Assembly: GCF_026339735.1 (NCBI RefSeq)
Contig: NZ_JAPEQG010000001.1
Coordinates: forward strand, 5,952,001-6,016,000
DNA: 64,000 nucleotides
Direction of reading: 5' to 3'
Source of the DNA: Streptomyces sp. NBC_01669
Lineage (GTDB): Bacteria; Actinomycetota; Actinomycetes; Streptomycetales; Streptomycetaceae
Shown here: positions 1-11,200 of the stretch, piece by piece
Layout of the letters: every line of letters begins with the position of its first letter
Position numbering within the stretch: the stretch's first letter is position 1
Translations under genes and position numbers: made by a program
The notes under the pieces: model-generated
Database searches by the model: none
The model's input: only the letters and a program-made list of their open reading frames with translations
What the model was told of the DNA's origin: nothing

Positions 1-750
1 GGTGAGGAGGCGAAGGACGGCGCCGTCCTCGGGGATCTCCGCGAGCAGTCCGGTGGCGAAGCGTTCCTCGACCTCGCCGCTCTGGGCGGCGTACCGCTGG
101 ATGCTCGTCTCGAGGCGGGCGGCCAGGGTGGGCAGATCGGGTGCGTCGTGGACCGCTTCGCGAAAGGCGCTCATCATGACGGACGCCACGTCCACCGCGG
201 GCAGGCCCTTGCCGCGTACGTCGCCGATCATGAGCCGGATTCCGTACGGGGCGCGCTGGGCCTCGTAGAAGTCGCCGCCGATGCGGGCCTGCGCGGCGGC
301 AGCAAGGTACATGGCGGCCATACGCGTGGGTCCCGGGCGGGACGGCAGTGGCCGCACCAGCGCGCGCTGTGCGGCCTCGTCGACGGAACGGAGGTCGGCC
401 ATGGTGCGCTCCCCCATTTGGCGCACATGGCTGGCGTACATGGCCACCACAGTGACCAGGGCGATCGTTCCCATCGTCAGCCATGCCCTCGGCATGCCCA
501 GGGCCCCCTTGTCGGCGATCAGTGCGATGTCCGTGGCAAGGGCAGCCATCCCGATCGTGCAGGTGCCGGCAGGACCCCAGCTCGCGGCCGCCAGAGCCGG
601 TGGACCCACCAGGAACCGATTGAACGGCCAACTTTCCGGGTTGAAAAGGTCCACGATCACGGCTGCGGGAATCAGTGCCGGCGACGCCAGGCGCACCACG
701 GTGAAGCCGAGACCGTGAGCAGGACGGCGGACCGCCCGGTCAGAGGCCAC
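1..750 (-). CDS. PP2C/SpoIIE-family protein phosphatase, 3' end cut off
   Basis: The C-terminal part of this gene runs off the left edge of the window. The visible 250 codons begin with hydrophobic segments (around residues 20-40 and 50-100) and then enter a SpoIIE-type Ser/Thr phosphatase domain. Its first motifs are clear: ARIGGDFYE, then RLMIGDVRGKGLPA, whose aspartates bind the metal ions. A helical continuation with MMSAFREAV follows. Streptomyces has many membrane-anchored RsbU/SpoIIE-like phosphatases that act on anti-sigma-factor antagonists, and this looks like one of them. The start is uncertain. I used the GTG ending at 750; GTG codons ending at 699 and 696 are alternatives, and none has a strong ribosome site. 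The target is unknown. Confidence 0.8.
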   Translation of the reverse strand, partial: MASDRAVRRPAHGLGFTVVRLASPALIPAAVIVDLFNPESWPFNRFLVGPPALAAASWGPAGTCTIGMAALATDIALIADKGALGMPRAWLTMGTIALVTVVAMYASHVRQMGERTMADLRSVDEAAQRALVRPLPSRPGPTRMAAMYLAAAAQARIGGDFYEAQRAPYGIRLMIGDVRGKGLPAVDVASVMMSAFREAVHDAPDLPTLAARLETSIQRYAAQSGEVEERFATGLLAEIPEDGAVLRLLT

Positions 751-891
751 CCGACAGGCTCTCAGGCCATGGCCTTGCGGCTTGCCGCCATCGTGCCCCG
801 TCGGCCACATGCCGGATGGCCCGGACAACGCCGACACGGCGCCACTCGCCCGTCCGGAGTCCGGGCTTCCGATGTACGTATGTCGCTTGGG

Positions 892-1434
892 TCAGTCGAG
901 GTCCGCCCACGGCCCAGTGGTCTCGCCCTTGGGAATCCACAGCAGAGGCTGGCTCGCGCGGCAGTACTCCTCCGCCTCGTCCTCCCAGGGAAAGCGGCCG
1001 GCTCTGTCCGGCCAGAACAGTTGCGTGATCGGGAGCGGGGGAGCCTGGTAGAAATCGATCCCGGCGCCGAAGAAGTCCTGGTACCAGCTGGGGTGCACAG
1101 GGCGGACGGCGACCGAGTAGCCGTTCAGGATGTCGTCTCGTATCTGTTCCGGTTCGAGGGGGCGACCGTTCCGGATCTCGGACCCGGCCGTGTTGAGGAT
1201 GGTCATCATCGTTTCGACCCGGAGCCCGAAGACGCAGACCTCAGGACTGCGCAGGGTGTGCCACAGGCCGATGGAGTAGGCCCAGTCCGCCGGCGCATCG
1301 CCTTCGGCGCCGACGCCCATCACATGCCAGCCGAAGTCAGTCACGCTCGCCGATACACGGCTGTCGCGTTCCTCCCAGGCGGGACCCTCGGAGGGTGGTG
1401 CGCAGAGGAGGCAGGAACAGGGGGAGCCATCCAT
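892..1434 (-). CDS. DUF4262 domain protein
   Basis: This is a 180-residue protein recognised as DUF4262 from its layout. It has an N-terminal Cys-rich patch (CSCLLC, residues 6-11), then GWHVMGVGAEGDAPADWAYS, the characteristic W-A-Y-x-I-G-L-W-H stretch and a late PLLWIPKG region. Length is normal for the family. The function is unknown and nothing nearby suggests one. The ATG used keeps the N-terminal cysteines but lacks a good ribosome site. It is transcribed away from ettA and not in an evident operon. Confidence 0.8.
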   Translation of the reverse strand: MDGSPCSCLLCAPPSEGPAWEERDSRVSASVTDFGWHVMGVGAEGDAPADWAYSIGLWHTLRSPEVCVFGLRVETMMTILNTAGSEIRNGRPLEPEQIRDDILNGYSVAVRPVHPSWYQDFFGAGIDFYQAPPLPITQLFWPDRAGRFPWEDEAEEYCRASQPLLWIPKGETTGPWADLD

Positions 1435-1662
1435 CCGAGGAGGGTAGAGCCACCCCTGATCAAGAACGGCGACGGGCCGCCTGTGGGCCGTGCGAGGGCG
1501 CCCGAGGTCGAACGATGACGACCGACAGTGACAGGTGGGCTACGAGGACGAATGTGGAGGTCGCAGGTCAGAGGGGTGCGACCACGCGGGTTTCCCCCGA
1601 GGGGTAGCCGTCAGGCAAGATGGGATGTATCTGCCCACTCATCGATTGCCGGACGGTTTCTC

Positions 1663-3327
<1,665 letters not shown>

Positions 3328-3332
3328 TCGTC

Positions 3333-3755
3333 TTGGCTCGTCATATCTACAAGTGCCCGCTGCGCTGGTCGGACATGGATGCCTTCGGCCACGTCAACAA
3401 CGTGGTCTTCCTCCGCTACCTGGAGGAGGCGCGCATCGACTTCATGTTCCGGCTGGCGCCGGGGGACGGCTCGCCGTCCTTCGCCGGCGGGTCTGTCGTG
3501 GCCCGGCACGAGATCGACTACGTGCGCCCGCTGGTCCACCGGCACGCGCCGGTGACCGTCGAGTCCTGGGTCACGAAAATAGGTGCCGCGTCCCTGACGA
3601 TCTCGTACGAGATCAAGGACCCGGACCAGGTGTACGTGCGGGCCTCGACCATCGTCGTGCCGTACAACCTGGCCGAGGAGCGACCCCGGCGGATCTCCGC
3701 GGAGGAGAAGCTCTTCCTCCAGGAGTACCTGGCCGAGGAGCCCGCCGCCGTATGA
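3333..3755 (+). CDS. Acyl-CoA thioesterase, 4-hydroxybenzoyl-CoA thioesterase (hot-dog) family
   Basis: This 140-residue single hot-dog domain contains the family active-site segment WSDMDAFGHVNNVVFLRYLE (residues 12-31), where Asp and the HVN motif position the thioester carbonyl. It should hydrolyse acyl-CoA thioesters; the substrate cannot be read from the sequence. The TTG start lies six bases after the ettA stop and gives the expected N-terminus (ARHIYKCPLRW), so the two genes are probably co-transcribed. The stop overlaps the next start in an ATGA arrangement. Confidence 0.9.
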   Translation: MARHIYKCPLRWSDMDAFGHVNNVVFLRYLEEARIDFMFRLAPGDGSPSFAGGSVVARHEIDYVRPLVHRHAPVTVESWVTKIGAASLTISYEIKDPDQVYVRASTIVVPYNLAEERPRRISAEEKLFLQEYLAEEPAAV

Positions 3756-4438
3756 CGGTGCCTGTGCAGTCGCTGCACTTCGCCGACGCGAGGGAGGCGG
3801 CGGATCTCGCCGCCTTCCTCGGCCGCCTGCTCCACTACGACCGGGCGGCTGCCGTCCGGTTGCAGGCGGGCGGCGGAGCACTGGCCGTGTTCGGCAGGCC
3901 GCCGTCGTTCGAGGTCCTTGCGATCCGGACGGCTCGGCTGGCCGGCCCGATCGACTTCGACATCACCGCGTCCGCCGGTGAACTCCTCGAATCGCTCGAC
4001 GTCGAGACGGGTGATTCCCGTGGCGGGCTGCCCGCGCCCGTCACCGGGCCGCCGTGGACGGGGATGCTCCCGCCGCGCACCGGCTGGCAGGAACGGCCCG
4101 GACTGCCGGACCCCGTCTCCCTGCGCACCGCCGTCACCGCCGCGGTGGCGGAGTTCCGCTCCCGCGACGAGGCGCTGCCCGAGGACCGCCGCACCAGGGC
4201 GGAACGGGACCTGATCGGCCGCGACATATGGTCGCGCACGGTCGGCGGCACGGGACTCCCGCTGCGAGCCGTCCACGCCGCCCAGTCCCTCGGCTTCCTG
4301 CGCCCGGCCCCGGACTTCCCGGTCGCGCTGTTCGCCTCGGGGCCGTGGCTGCGGCTGCGCACTCCGTTCGGCTCGATCGCCGTGCGCGGCGCGGGCAGCG
4401 GACTCGGCAACCTCGCGGTGACGATCGGCGCCCGCTGA
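3752..4438 (+). CDS. Conserved hypothetical protein, third gene of the ettA operon
   Basis: This is a 228-residue soluble, Ala/Arg/Leu-rich protein that I do not recognise. It has no signal peptide, membrane helix or clear catalytic motif. The N-terminal third is a helical stretch (EAADLAAFLGRLLHYDRAAA), the middle is Pro-rich (PPWTGMLPPRTGW), and the C-terminal half ends in short beta-like segments. It starts inside the thioesterase stop codon (ATGA), so it is translationally coupled to it. Codon usage is that of a normal Streptomyces gene. The context does not settle a role. Confidence 0.8.
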   Translation: MTVPVQSLHFADAREAADLAAFLGRLLHYDRAAAVRLQAGGGALAVFGRPPSFEVLAIRTARLAGPIDFDITASAGELLESLDVETGDSRGGLPAPVTGPPWTGMLPPRTGWQERPGLPDPVSLRTAVTAAVAEFRSRDEALPEDRRTRAERDLIGRDIWSRTVGGTGLPLRAVHAAQSLGFLRPAPDFPVALFASGPWLRLRTPFGSIAVRGAGSGLGNLAVTIGAR

Positions 4439-4487
4439 CGCCGAGGCCGGCGCGGACCTGCGGGTAAGGCGCCCGCTAGTGCTGTGA

Positions 4488-4504
4488 CCGGCAAAGCTTG
4501 CCGG
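4488..4504. repeat. 17-bp perfect palindrome between convergent genes
   Basis: CCGGCAAAGCTTGCCGG (7-bp arms, 3-base centre) lies in the 74-bp gap between two converging genes and follows the string TAGTGCTGTGA. It has no T-tract on either side, so it is a weak candidate for a bidirectional terminator. The flanking string resembles a short dispersed intergenic element I associate with Streptomyces genomes, but I cannot confirm copy number. Confidence 0.5.
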
Positions 4505-4512
4505 GAGGGGCA

Positions 4513-5475
4513 CTACCCGCCGCGCTGGTCGTCCGGCCACACCCCGATGTGGTCCTGCTCCAGCTCCAGCATCACGCGGTGCTCCATCCCGAGCGTCTCC
4601 GTGTAGTCGGCGGGCAGCTGCAGCCGCCCCGCGCGGTCGAGCATCGCGTACTCGCGAGCAACCTGGGACTCCTGGCCCGTCGCCGCGTCCACCTCCGTAC
4701 GGCGCAGCACCTCGGACGACGTACGGCCGTCGCGGATGGCGACCGTACGGCGGACCTCGCCCGCCACCGCCTGGTCGTGCGTGACGATCACGATCGTCGT
4801 CCCCAGCTCCTCGTTGGCCCGGCGGAACGCGGCGAACACCTGCTCGCCCGTCGCCGAGTCCAGCTCGCCGGTCGGTTCGTCGGCGAGCAGCACCGAGGGG
4901 CTGTTGGCGAGTGCGACGGCAATCGCCACCCGTTGCTGCTGGCCGCCGGACATCTGCGGGGGCCGCCGGTCGCGGCAGTCCGCGACCTCCAGCATCTGCA
5001 GCAGCGACTCGGCGCGCGCGGCGCGTTCGCGGTTCCGGCCGCGGCCGCGCAGCTGCATGGGCAGCGTGACGTTCTGGATGGCGGTGAGGTACGGGAGCAG
5101 GTTGCGGGCGGTCTGCTGCCAGACGAACCCGACGACGTCCCGGCGGTAACGGAGCCGTTCCTTCTGGCCCATCGACAGAAGATCGCAGCCCGCGACCTTC
5201 GCCGACCCGGCCGTCGGCACGTCGAGGCCCGCCAGAATGTTCATCAGGGTCGACTTGCCGCTGCCGGATGCCCCGACGAGCGCCATCAACTCGCCCTCGG
5301 TGACCAGCAGATCGAGGCCCTGAAGGGCCTGCACCTCCACCCCGTCCGCAGTGAAGATGCGGACCAGCCGATCGCAGGCGATCAGTGCGTCGTGCCCGTA
5401 CGAGGGTCGGTCGCGGCGTGCGGTGGCCCGCCGTTCGAGCTCCGCCAGCGTGGTCTCGGTCGTCGACGACGTCAT
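4513..5475 (-). CDS. ABC transporter ATP-binding protein of an FtsX/MacB-type system
   Basis: This 320-residue ATPase has Walker A GASGSGKS, Q-loop VGFVWQQ, signature MSGGQQQR, Walker B VLLADEPTGELD and switch histidine IVIVTHDQ. The wording of these motifs is that of the LolD/MacB/FtsE group, which drives permeases with large extracytoplasmic domains. A C-terminal tail of about 80 residues follows the cassette. The ATG at 5475 overlaps the upstream permease stop (ATGA), so it is the last gene of a three-gene operon with the two FtsX-like permeases. The substrate is unknown. Confidence 0.93.
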   Translation of the reverse strand: MTSSTTETTLAELERRATARRDRPSYGHDALIACDRLVRIFTADGVEVQALQGLDLLVTEGELMALVGASGSGKSTLMNILAGLDVPTAGSAKVAGCDLLSMGQKERLRYRRDVVGFVWQQTARNLLPYLTAIQNVTLPMQLRGRGRNRERAARAESLLQMLEVADCRDRRPPQMSGGQQQRVAIAVALANSPSVLLADEPTGELDSATGEQVFAAFRRANEELGTTIVIVTHDQAVAGEVRRTVAIRDGRTSSEVLRRTEVDAATGQESQVAREYAMLDRAGRLQLPADYTETLGMEHRVMLELEQDHIGVWPDDQRGG

Positions 5476-8288
5476 CGGGTGTCTCCTGCCCTGAGTTCGG
5501 TGATCGATCCACGGCGCCCGGCCCACCAGGCCTGCACGGCTGCCACGGTGGCGGCGAGTGCGACCACGCCGAGCGCCGGGAGCGCCAGCGACCACAGGTC
5601 GGCCCGCAGGGGAGCGGTGTCGAGCGTGTCGGAGCCGGGCCCGCTGGACAGCGCCAGCTGTACGAGGTCGACGCCGGGTGCCAGCAGGGCGATCGTCGCC
5701 CAGCCGACGAGAAGCCCGCCGATGGCGGCCAGCAGTGCCTGCGGCATCGCCTCCAGGCCGAGGAGCCGTCGGCCCTGCCGGCGAGTGAGGCCCATGGTCC
5801 GCAGACGCGCTAGCAGCGCGGTGCGTTCCGGTGCCGTCTGCAGCAGCGACAGCAGTACGGCGAGCAGGGCGTAGCCCGCGCCGGCCGCGATCGCCGCCGT
5901 GTAGATCCGCTCGGCACCCGACTGCATGGGGGTGTCGACGAACGCCGCGCGCTCCTCGGACCGCAGCTGCAGGAAGAACGTCGGGCCCGCCCGGTGCGTG
6001 GCCGCGCGCAGCGCCTTCGCGTCCGCGGAGCCGCCGGTGACCAGCAGGGTGGTGGTCTGCCGGTGGGTGAGGGACGCGGCGTCGACGACCAGGAAGTCGG
6101 CGTTGTCGACGGCCGGCGTACGCGTCACTGTTCCGACGACCCGCACCTTGAAGTCGCCGGCCAGCGACTTGATGGCGCGCGGCCGTTCGCCGAGCTGCTC
6201 GGCCACGGACGGCGAGGCGAGGACGGGCAGCACCCGGTCCTTCGACGGCAGGGTGCCCTTCCCGGGCGCCGCTCCGGTGGCCTTCAGCCGGTCCGCGGGG
6301 AACGGCCCGAGACCGGTCGCGCGGGCCAGCCTCGCGTACGTCCCCGGATCGACGCCGACCAGCGTGGCTTTCACGTCGGAGCCGAGGTCGCCGGATGGCA
6401 GCGGAACGCTGTACTCGATCTGGACCGGCGCCACTTCCCGTACGCCTCCCGCCTTCCGTACGTCCCGGACCAGCCGGTCCGGGAGTTCTATCGCATCACC
6501 CTCGCCGCTGATCCGAGCGTCCGCACCGGTGGCCAGCACCGCCGCGTCGTCCCGCGCGTCGGCGACCCCCGCCAGCACCGAGCCGCCGAACGCCGCCGTC
6601 GTCAGTGCGACCAGCAGCGCCAGCAGGGCCGGTGCGCCGCTCGCCGACGCGCGCCCGGCACGGGCCAGTGAGAGGAAGCCGACCGCGCCGCGCAGCCGGG
6701 CGACCGAGCGGGAGGCGAGCCGCAGCGGCAGCGGGTACAGGCGGGCGAGGACCAGCGCCGCGATCAGCCCCACCAGCACCGGCGCGGCGCTGACCAGGAA
6801 GTCCGAGCCACCGTCCGCGGCGGTACCGCGGCGGCGCAGCGCGGCGACCGCGCCGACGGCCAGCACCAGCAGGGTGAGTTCGGCAACCGTGCGGCGCCGC
6901 GACGGGCGGGCGGTCATCATGTCGTCGCGGGCGCCGTGCAGTTGCGGTATGCGGTGACCGAGCGTCGTACCCAGCGGCAGGGCAACACAGACCAGGACGG
7001 CGACGGCTGCGGCCCCGACGACCGCGGGCCACAGCCGGACCCGGCCGATGGCGGCAACGGCGAGCAGCAGGCCGAGCGCCGCCGCGGGCACCGTCGTCAC
7101 CGCGGTCTCGGCGAGCAGCCGTCCGCCGATGCCGCGCAGCGATCCGCCGCGCGAGCGCAGCAGAGCCAGTTCGCTGTGGCGGCGGGCGGCGAGCAGACCG
7201 CCCGTCATCAGCAGGACGACGGCGGCGACGGCACCGATCCCGACGGCGGCGACCGTGACGACCGGGCTGATCGCCGAACGCATTGCGTCGTACCCGGTGA
7301 GGACCCCGTCCAGATCGGTCGTCAGTGTCGCCGCCGGACCGGCCAGCGCACGCAGCTTCAGCAGTTCGGGGCCGCTCTCCAGCGAAGCCACCCGGGAACG
7401 CAGCCGGTCCACGTCGAGCGCGGTGAGCCGGTCGGGGTCCGGTGCGATCCGCCAGTACGGTTCGGGGACACCGGTCGTGGCGAGCAGCGCGGGCGCCGCG
7501 TCCGGCGGCAGCAGCAGGGCCGCTATCCAGTAGTAAAGGGGGTCCTTGGCGGTCTTCGCCACCAGCGACGGGGTACGCAGCAGGCGCTCGGACGACCAGT
7601 AGGCGGCCTCCGGAAGCTTCGGGGCGATGATGCCGGTGATCCGTACGGTCAGCGGCCGCTCGCCGCGGGTCGGTACCGCGATCGTCGAACCCACCTTGAG
7701 CCGCAGTGCCTTCGCGGTCGCTTCGGTGACCGCGGCCTCGACCTCCGTGGCGGCCGTGGTGACCGCGCCGTGGACGGTGGGCCAGGCGCCGTCGCGCAGC
7801 GTGGCGTGGGCCGGCAGGGCCGAGGGGGTCGCGTAGGTCAGTGCGGGGTCGAGGCCGTAGGGCCGGGGCAGCCATTTCTCCCCGGCGGCGATCGGCTCCG
7901 TCGTGTGGATGCCGTACGAGGACTGGGAGGCGTCGGCGCGCACCGGTTCGGGCAGCCCGGCCAGGACCTTGCGATGGATCGCGCCCAGCGCCGCCCCGCG
8001 CACTGCGGCCTCGCGCTTCGCCTCCTCCCCCAGGGCGGGCGGCGGAGCGGTCAGCTCCAGGACGCTGCGCCTGGGGTCCTCGACGGCCAGGTCGTGGCGC
8101 AACCCCTTGTTCTCGTACGCGTCGACGGCCCGCGGGAACGCGGCGGCGAGGAACGCCGTGAGCAGCACCAGCAACCCGAGCGCGCAGGCGGCCCCGGGCG
8201 CGGTACGCAGCCGGGTACGAACCCACGGGGCACAGGCGCCGGCCCGGGTGATGGCTGCGGAACGACCGCTGTCGGAACGCGGGCTCAT
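5472..8288 (-). CDS. FtsX-like permease, 938 residues
   Basis: This is a large permease with an N-terminal membrane helix (around residues 35-52) and a long extracytoplasmic region to about residue 330. A first membrane block follows (VVTVAAVGIGAVAAVVLLM and further helices). A second extracytoplasmic region comes next, and then a final FtsX core with AAIAAGAGYALLAVLLSLL and the LRTMGLTRRQGRRLL coupling-helix type motif. It forms the membrane part of the ABC system with its neighbours. It begins one base after the stop of the upstream permease and overlaps the ATPase start by four bases. The two permeases share architecture and probably form a heterodimer. Confidence 0.9.
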   Translation of the reverse strand: MSPRSDSGRSAAITRAGACAPWVRTRLRTAPGAACALGLLVLLTAFLAAAFPRAVDAYENKGLRHDLAVEDPRRSVLELTAPPPALGEEAKREAAVRGAALGAIHRKVLAGLPEPVRADASQSSYGIHTTEPIAAGEKWLPRPYGLDPALTYATPSALPAHATLRDGAWPTVHGAVTTAATEVEAAVTEATAKALRLKVGSTIAVPTRGERPLTVRITGIIAPKLPEAAYWSSERLLRTPSLVAKTAKDPLYYWIAALLLPPDAAPALLATTGVPEPYWRIAPDPDRLTALDVDRLRSRVASLESGPELLKLRALAGPAATLTTDLDGVLTGYDAMRSAISPVVTVAAVGIGAVAAVVLLMTGGLLAARRHSELALLRSRGGSLRGIGGRLLAETAVTTVPAAALGLLLAVAAIGRVRLWPAVVGAAAVAVLVCVALPLGTTLGHRIPQLHGARDDMMTARPSRRRTVAELTLLVLAVGAVAALRRRGTAADGGSDFLVSAAPVLVGLIAALVLARLYPLPLRLASRSVARLRGAVGFLSLARAGRASASGAPALLALLVALTTAAFGGSVLAGVADARDDAAVLATGADARISGEGDAIELPDRLVRDVRKAGGVREVAPVQIEYSVPLPSGDLGSDVKATLVGVDPGTYARLARATGLGPFPADRLKATGAAPGKGTLPSKDRVLPVLASPSVAEQLGERPRAIKSLAGDFKVRVVGTVTRTPAVDNADFLVVDAASLTHRQTTTLLVTGGSADAKALRAATHRAGPTFFLQLRSEERAAFVDTPMQSGAERIYTAAIAAGAGYALLAVLLSLLQTAPERTALLARLRTMGLTRRQGRRLLGLEAMPQALLAAIGGLLVGWATIALLAPGVDLVQLALSSGPGSDTLDTAPLRADLWSLALPALGVVALAATVAAVQAWWAGRRGSITELRAGDTR

Positions 8289-8289
8289 G

Positions 8290-11200
8290 TCAGTTGTCCC
8301 CCTGGTGGCGCAGCGAAATCGCAGGGTCGGCGCGGCGCAGGGCGAGCGCCGCCACGATCAGCAGCGGCAGCGCGGCGACACCCGCCAGCAGCGCGGCGAC
8401 CTGCCCGGCCGGCAGCTGCACCAGCACGGGCGGCACCGGCTGGGCGGCCTGCCCGGTCAGCACGATGAGTGGCACGACGGCCCTGGTCAGTACGGCCCCG
8501 AGCGCGAACCCGACCAGCAGTGCGATGGCGATCAGCACGCCCTGCTCGGCGGCGATCATCCGGGCCAGCCCGCGGCGCGGTGCACCCAGCGCCCGCAGCA
8601 CGGCGAATTCGGCGGACCGTTCGCGCTGCGATCCGACGGCGCTCACCGCGAAGCCGACCGCTGCCAGCGCGGCGGCGACGACCGCCACCGCGAGCAGCGC
8701 GGACTGCGGCCCGGCGCCCAGCGGGTCGCCCAGCAGATCCCGGGCCGCCTCGTCGCGGACCAGCACCTGCGCCGGGTCGGTGTCCGGCTGCGCACGGAGC
8801 GCGGCGGCGACCTTCCCGGTCTGGCCGGGATCGGTGCTCAGCCACCATTCGGTGGCGGTGAGGACCGCGTTCGGGCGGTCCGCGAGGACCTGGCCGAGGG
8901 CCCTGAGGTCGAGCAGCAGCGCGCCGCCGTCCCGGAGCCGGGACGCCTCGGCGGCAGCGGCGGTGGTGGCGGCGCCCGGCCCGGTGGTGGGCAGCTGACG
9001 GACCGACCGCACGATCTTCACCCGGACCGTTTCGCCGGCCAGCGTGACATCGACGTCCTGCCCCACCTTCGCGCCGGATGCCTTCAGATAGGTGTCGGTG
9101 GCGACCGCGCGGAGCGCCGGTGCCTCGGCGCGGGGCGCGACGACCCGCACGGTGAGGGCCGGCACCCCGTACACCGCGTCCTCGGCCGGGATGGACCCGG
9201 TGTCGTATCCGACCGTCAGCGGGTCCCGGTCGGACGCGGCCGCGTGGACGGGGCTGCCTGGCCGCGTCTCGTTGAGGAGGCCGGTGGTCAGGGTGCCCTG
9301 CCAGCCGAATCCGGCCGGGACGGGAACCGGCTGGTCGGTGCCGTCCGCGGTCACGGTCCGCAGCCGGCTCACGGCGACCCGGTGCGTCTCGCTCCGGCCG
9401 ACGGGCTGCGTGCCGTTCAGCTCGAACCCGGTCACGGCCAGCTCACCGGCGGCCGCCACCGCGAGCGACAGGGGGTGCGCCCTGCCGTCGGCCGGTACGG
9501 TTCCGAGGAGAACCCGGTACGGAATGCCGTAACGGTCCTCCAGCTCCACGGTGACCTGCGGGGCCATGCCGGACGGCGACGTCCGGTGCGCCGCCGAATC
9601 CACGGAGATCTGCAGGTCGAACCGGATCTCCCTGCTGCCCTTCGGCAGCAGCAGCCCGGCCCGCGCGCTCTTCGGCGGTGTGATCGAGGCGAACAGCCCG
9701 TCCGCCGGCCCGTCGGCGAGATCGCCGCGCATCAGCATCCGCTCGTCGGCGTGCGCGGTGTCCAGGGCGACCACGTCGGCCGCGCGGTCGCCGGACAGAT
9801 CCACCGTCGTACGGAATGCGGGTGCCGCCTCCCGTACCCCCGGCAGCTGTGCGTACGCCCCGGTCTTTGTCGGATCGCCGTTGATTCCGCCCACCATGCG
9901 CACCGACGCGCCGGTCCTGAAGTCCGCCTGGTCGCCCTGCGAACGGTCCCAGGACGCGCTCTGCCCGATCGCCAGCATGCCCATCGCGGCAGACAGGACC
10001 AGCAGGAGCACCGGTCCGGCGCCGCGCAGCGGGCGGCGGCTGAACTGCCAGCCGGCCAGCGCGGTGGACAGCCCCCGGCCGCCCGCCGCACGACGTTCCG
10101 CCAGCCTGGCCGCGGGCGGCAGCAGCCGCAGCGTCAGTACGGTGCCCGCGAGCAGCAGCAGCGCGGGCGCGGCGACGAGCAGCGGATCGATGCCGAGACC
10201 GCCCTCCCGGTCACCGCTGAGCGCACCGCTGCCGGAGCTGCCGGTCTGCCGGTCGAGCTGCCAGTACGCCACCGCCGCGATCAGCAGCAGCCCGATGTCG
10301 GCGCCCGCGCGCACCGGCCCGGGCAGCGCGGCGGCCCGGCTGCGGCTGCGCATCCCCGCGCTGGCGGCCAGCGCGGGTGCGACGACGGCCAGCGCACAGG
10401 CCAGCGCGACGGTGGCGGCCACCAGCCACACGGTGCCGGTCGCGCCCGTGTCGAGCCGCAGCCCGATCCGGGTGAGCTCGCCGCGGTCCGCCAGCAGCCG
10501 GGTCAGCGGCCCGGCCAGCAGGGGGGCGATGACGGCGGCGGGCAGCGCGAGCAGAAGTGCCTCGATCGCGGCGAGCGAGGTGATCCGGCCGCGCGAACCA
10601 CCGCGGGCCCGCAGCAGTTCCGTCTCCCCGCCGCGCTCACTGCTCAGCAGCCGGGCCACGAGCAGCAGCGCGTAACCGGCGAGCAGCACCAGCTGCACGG
10701 CGACGATCATTAGGGTCGAGCGGGACACCAGCAGCGCCCGGTCGATCTGGTCGAGGACGGTGGGCAGCGAGGTCTGCACGAGGGCCCCGGCCTTGAACTC
10801 AGGGGTGGCGAGGAGCGCCTTCGGGCCCTTGGTCGCGGCGGTGTGCAGCGCGGGGATGCGGTCCGTGGTGACCGTACGGAAGTCGGCGGCGGCCAGCCAC
10901 GCCATATCGCCGGAGCTGATCCGCCCGGAGCCGAGCACGGCGGGATCGGTGAGCAGCGGACCGTACGTGGTGAAGACGACCTTGCGGACGCCGCGCCCGC
11001 CGAGCTCGTCCAACTGCCAGTACGGGTCGGCCTGGTCGGCCGCCTCGTAGAGGCCGGTGATCAGGACCGGCAGCCTGGTGCCCTCGGCGAGCCGGTCGGT
11101 GAGCGTGAGTCGCGCGCCGGGCTTCAGCTTCAGCACGTCGGCCGCGACGGAGGGCAGGGCCACCTCGACGGGGACGCCGCTCTTCCCGCTCCCGGCGCGG

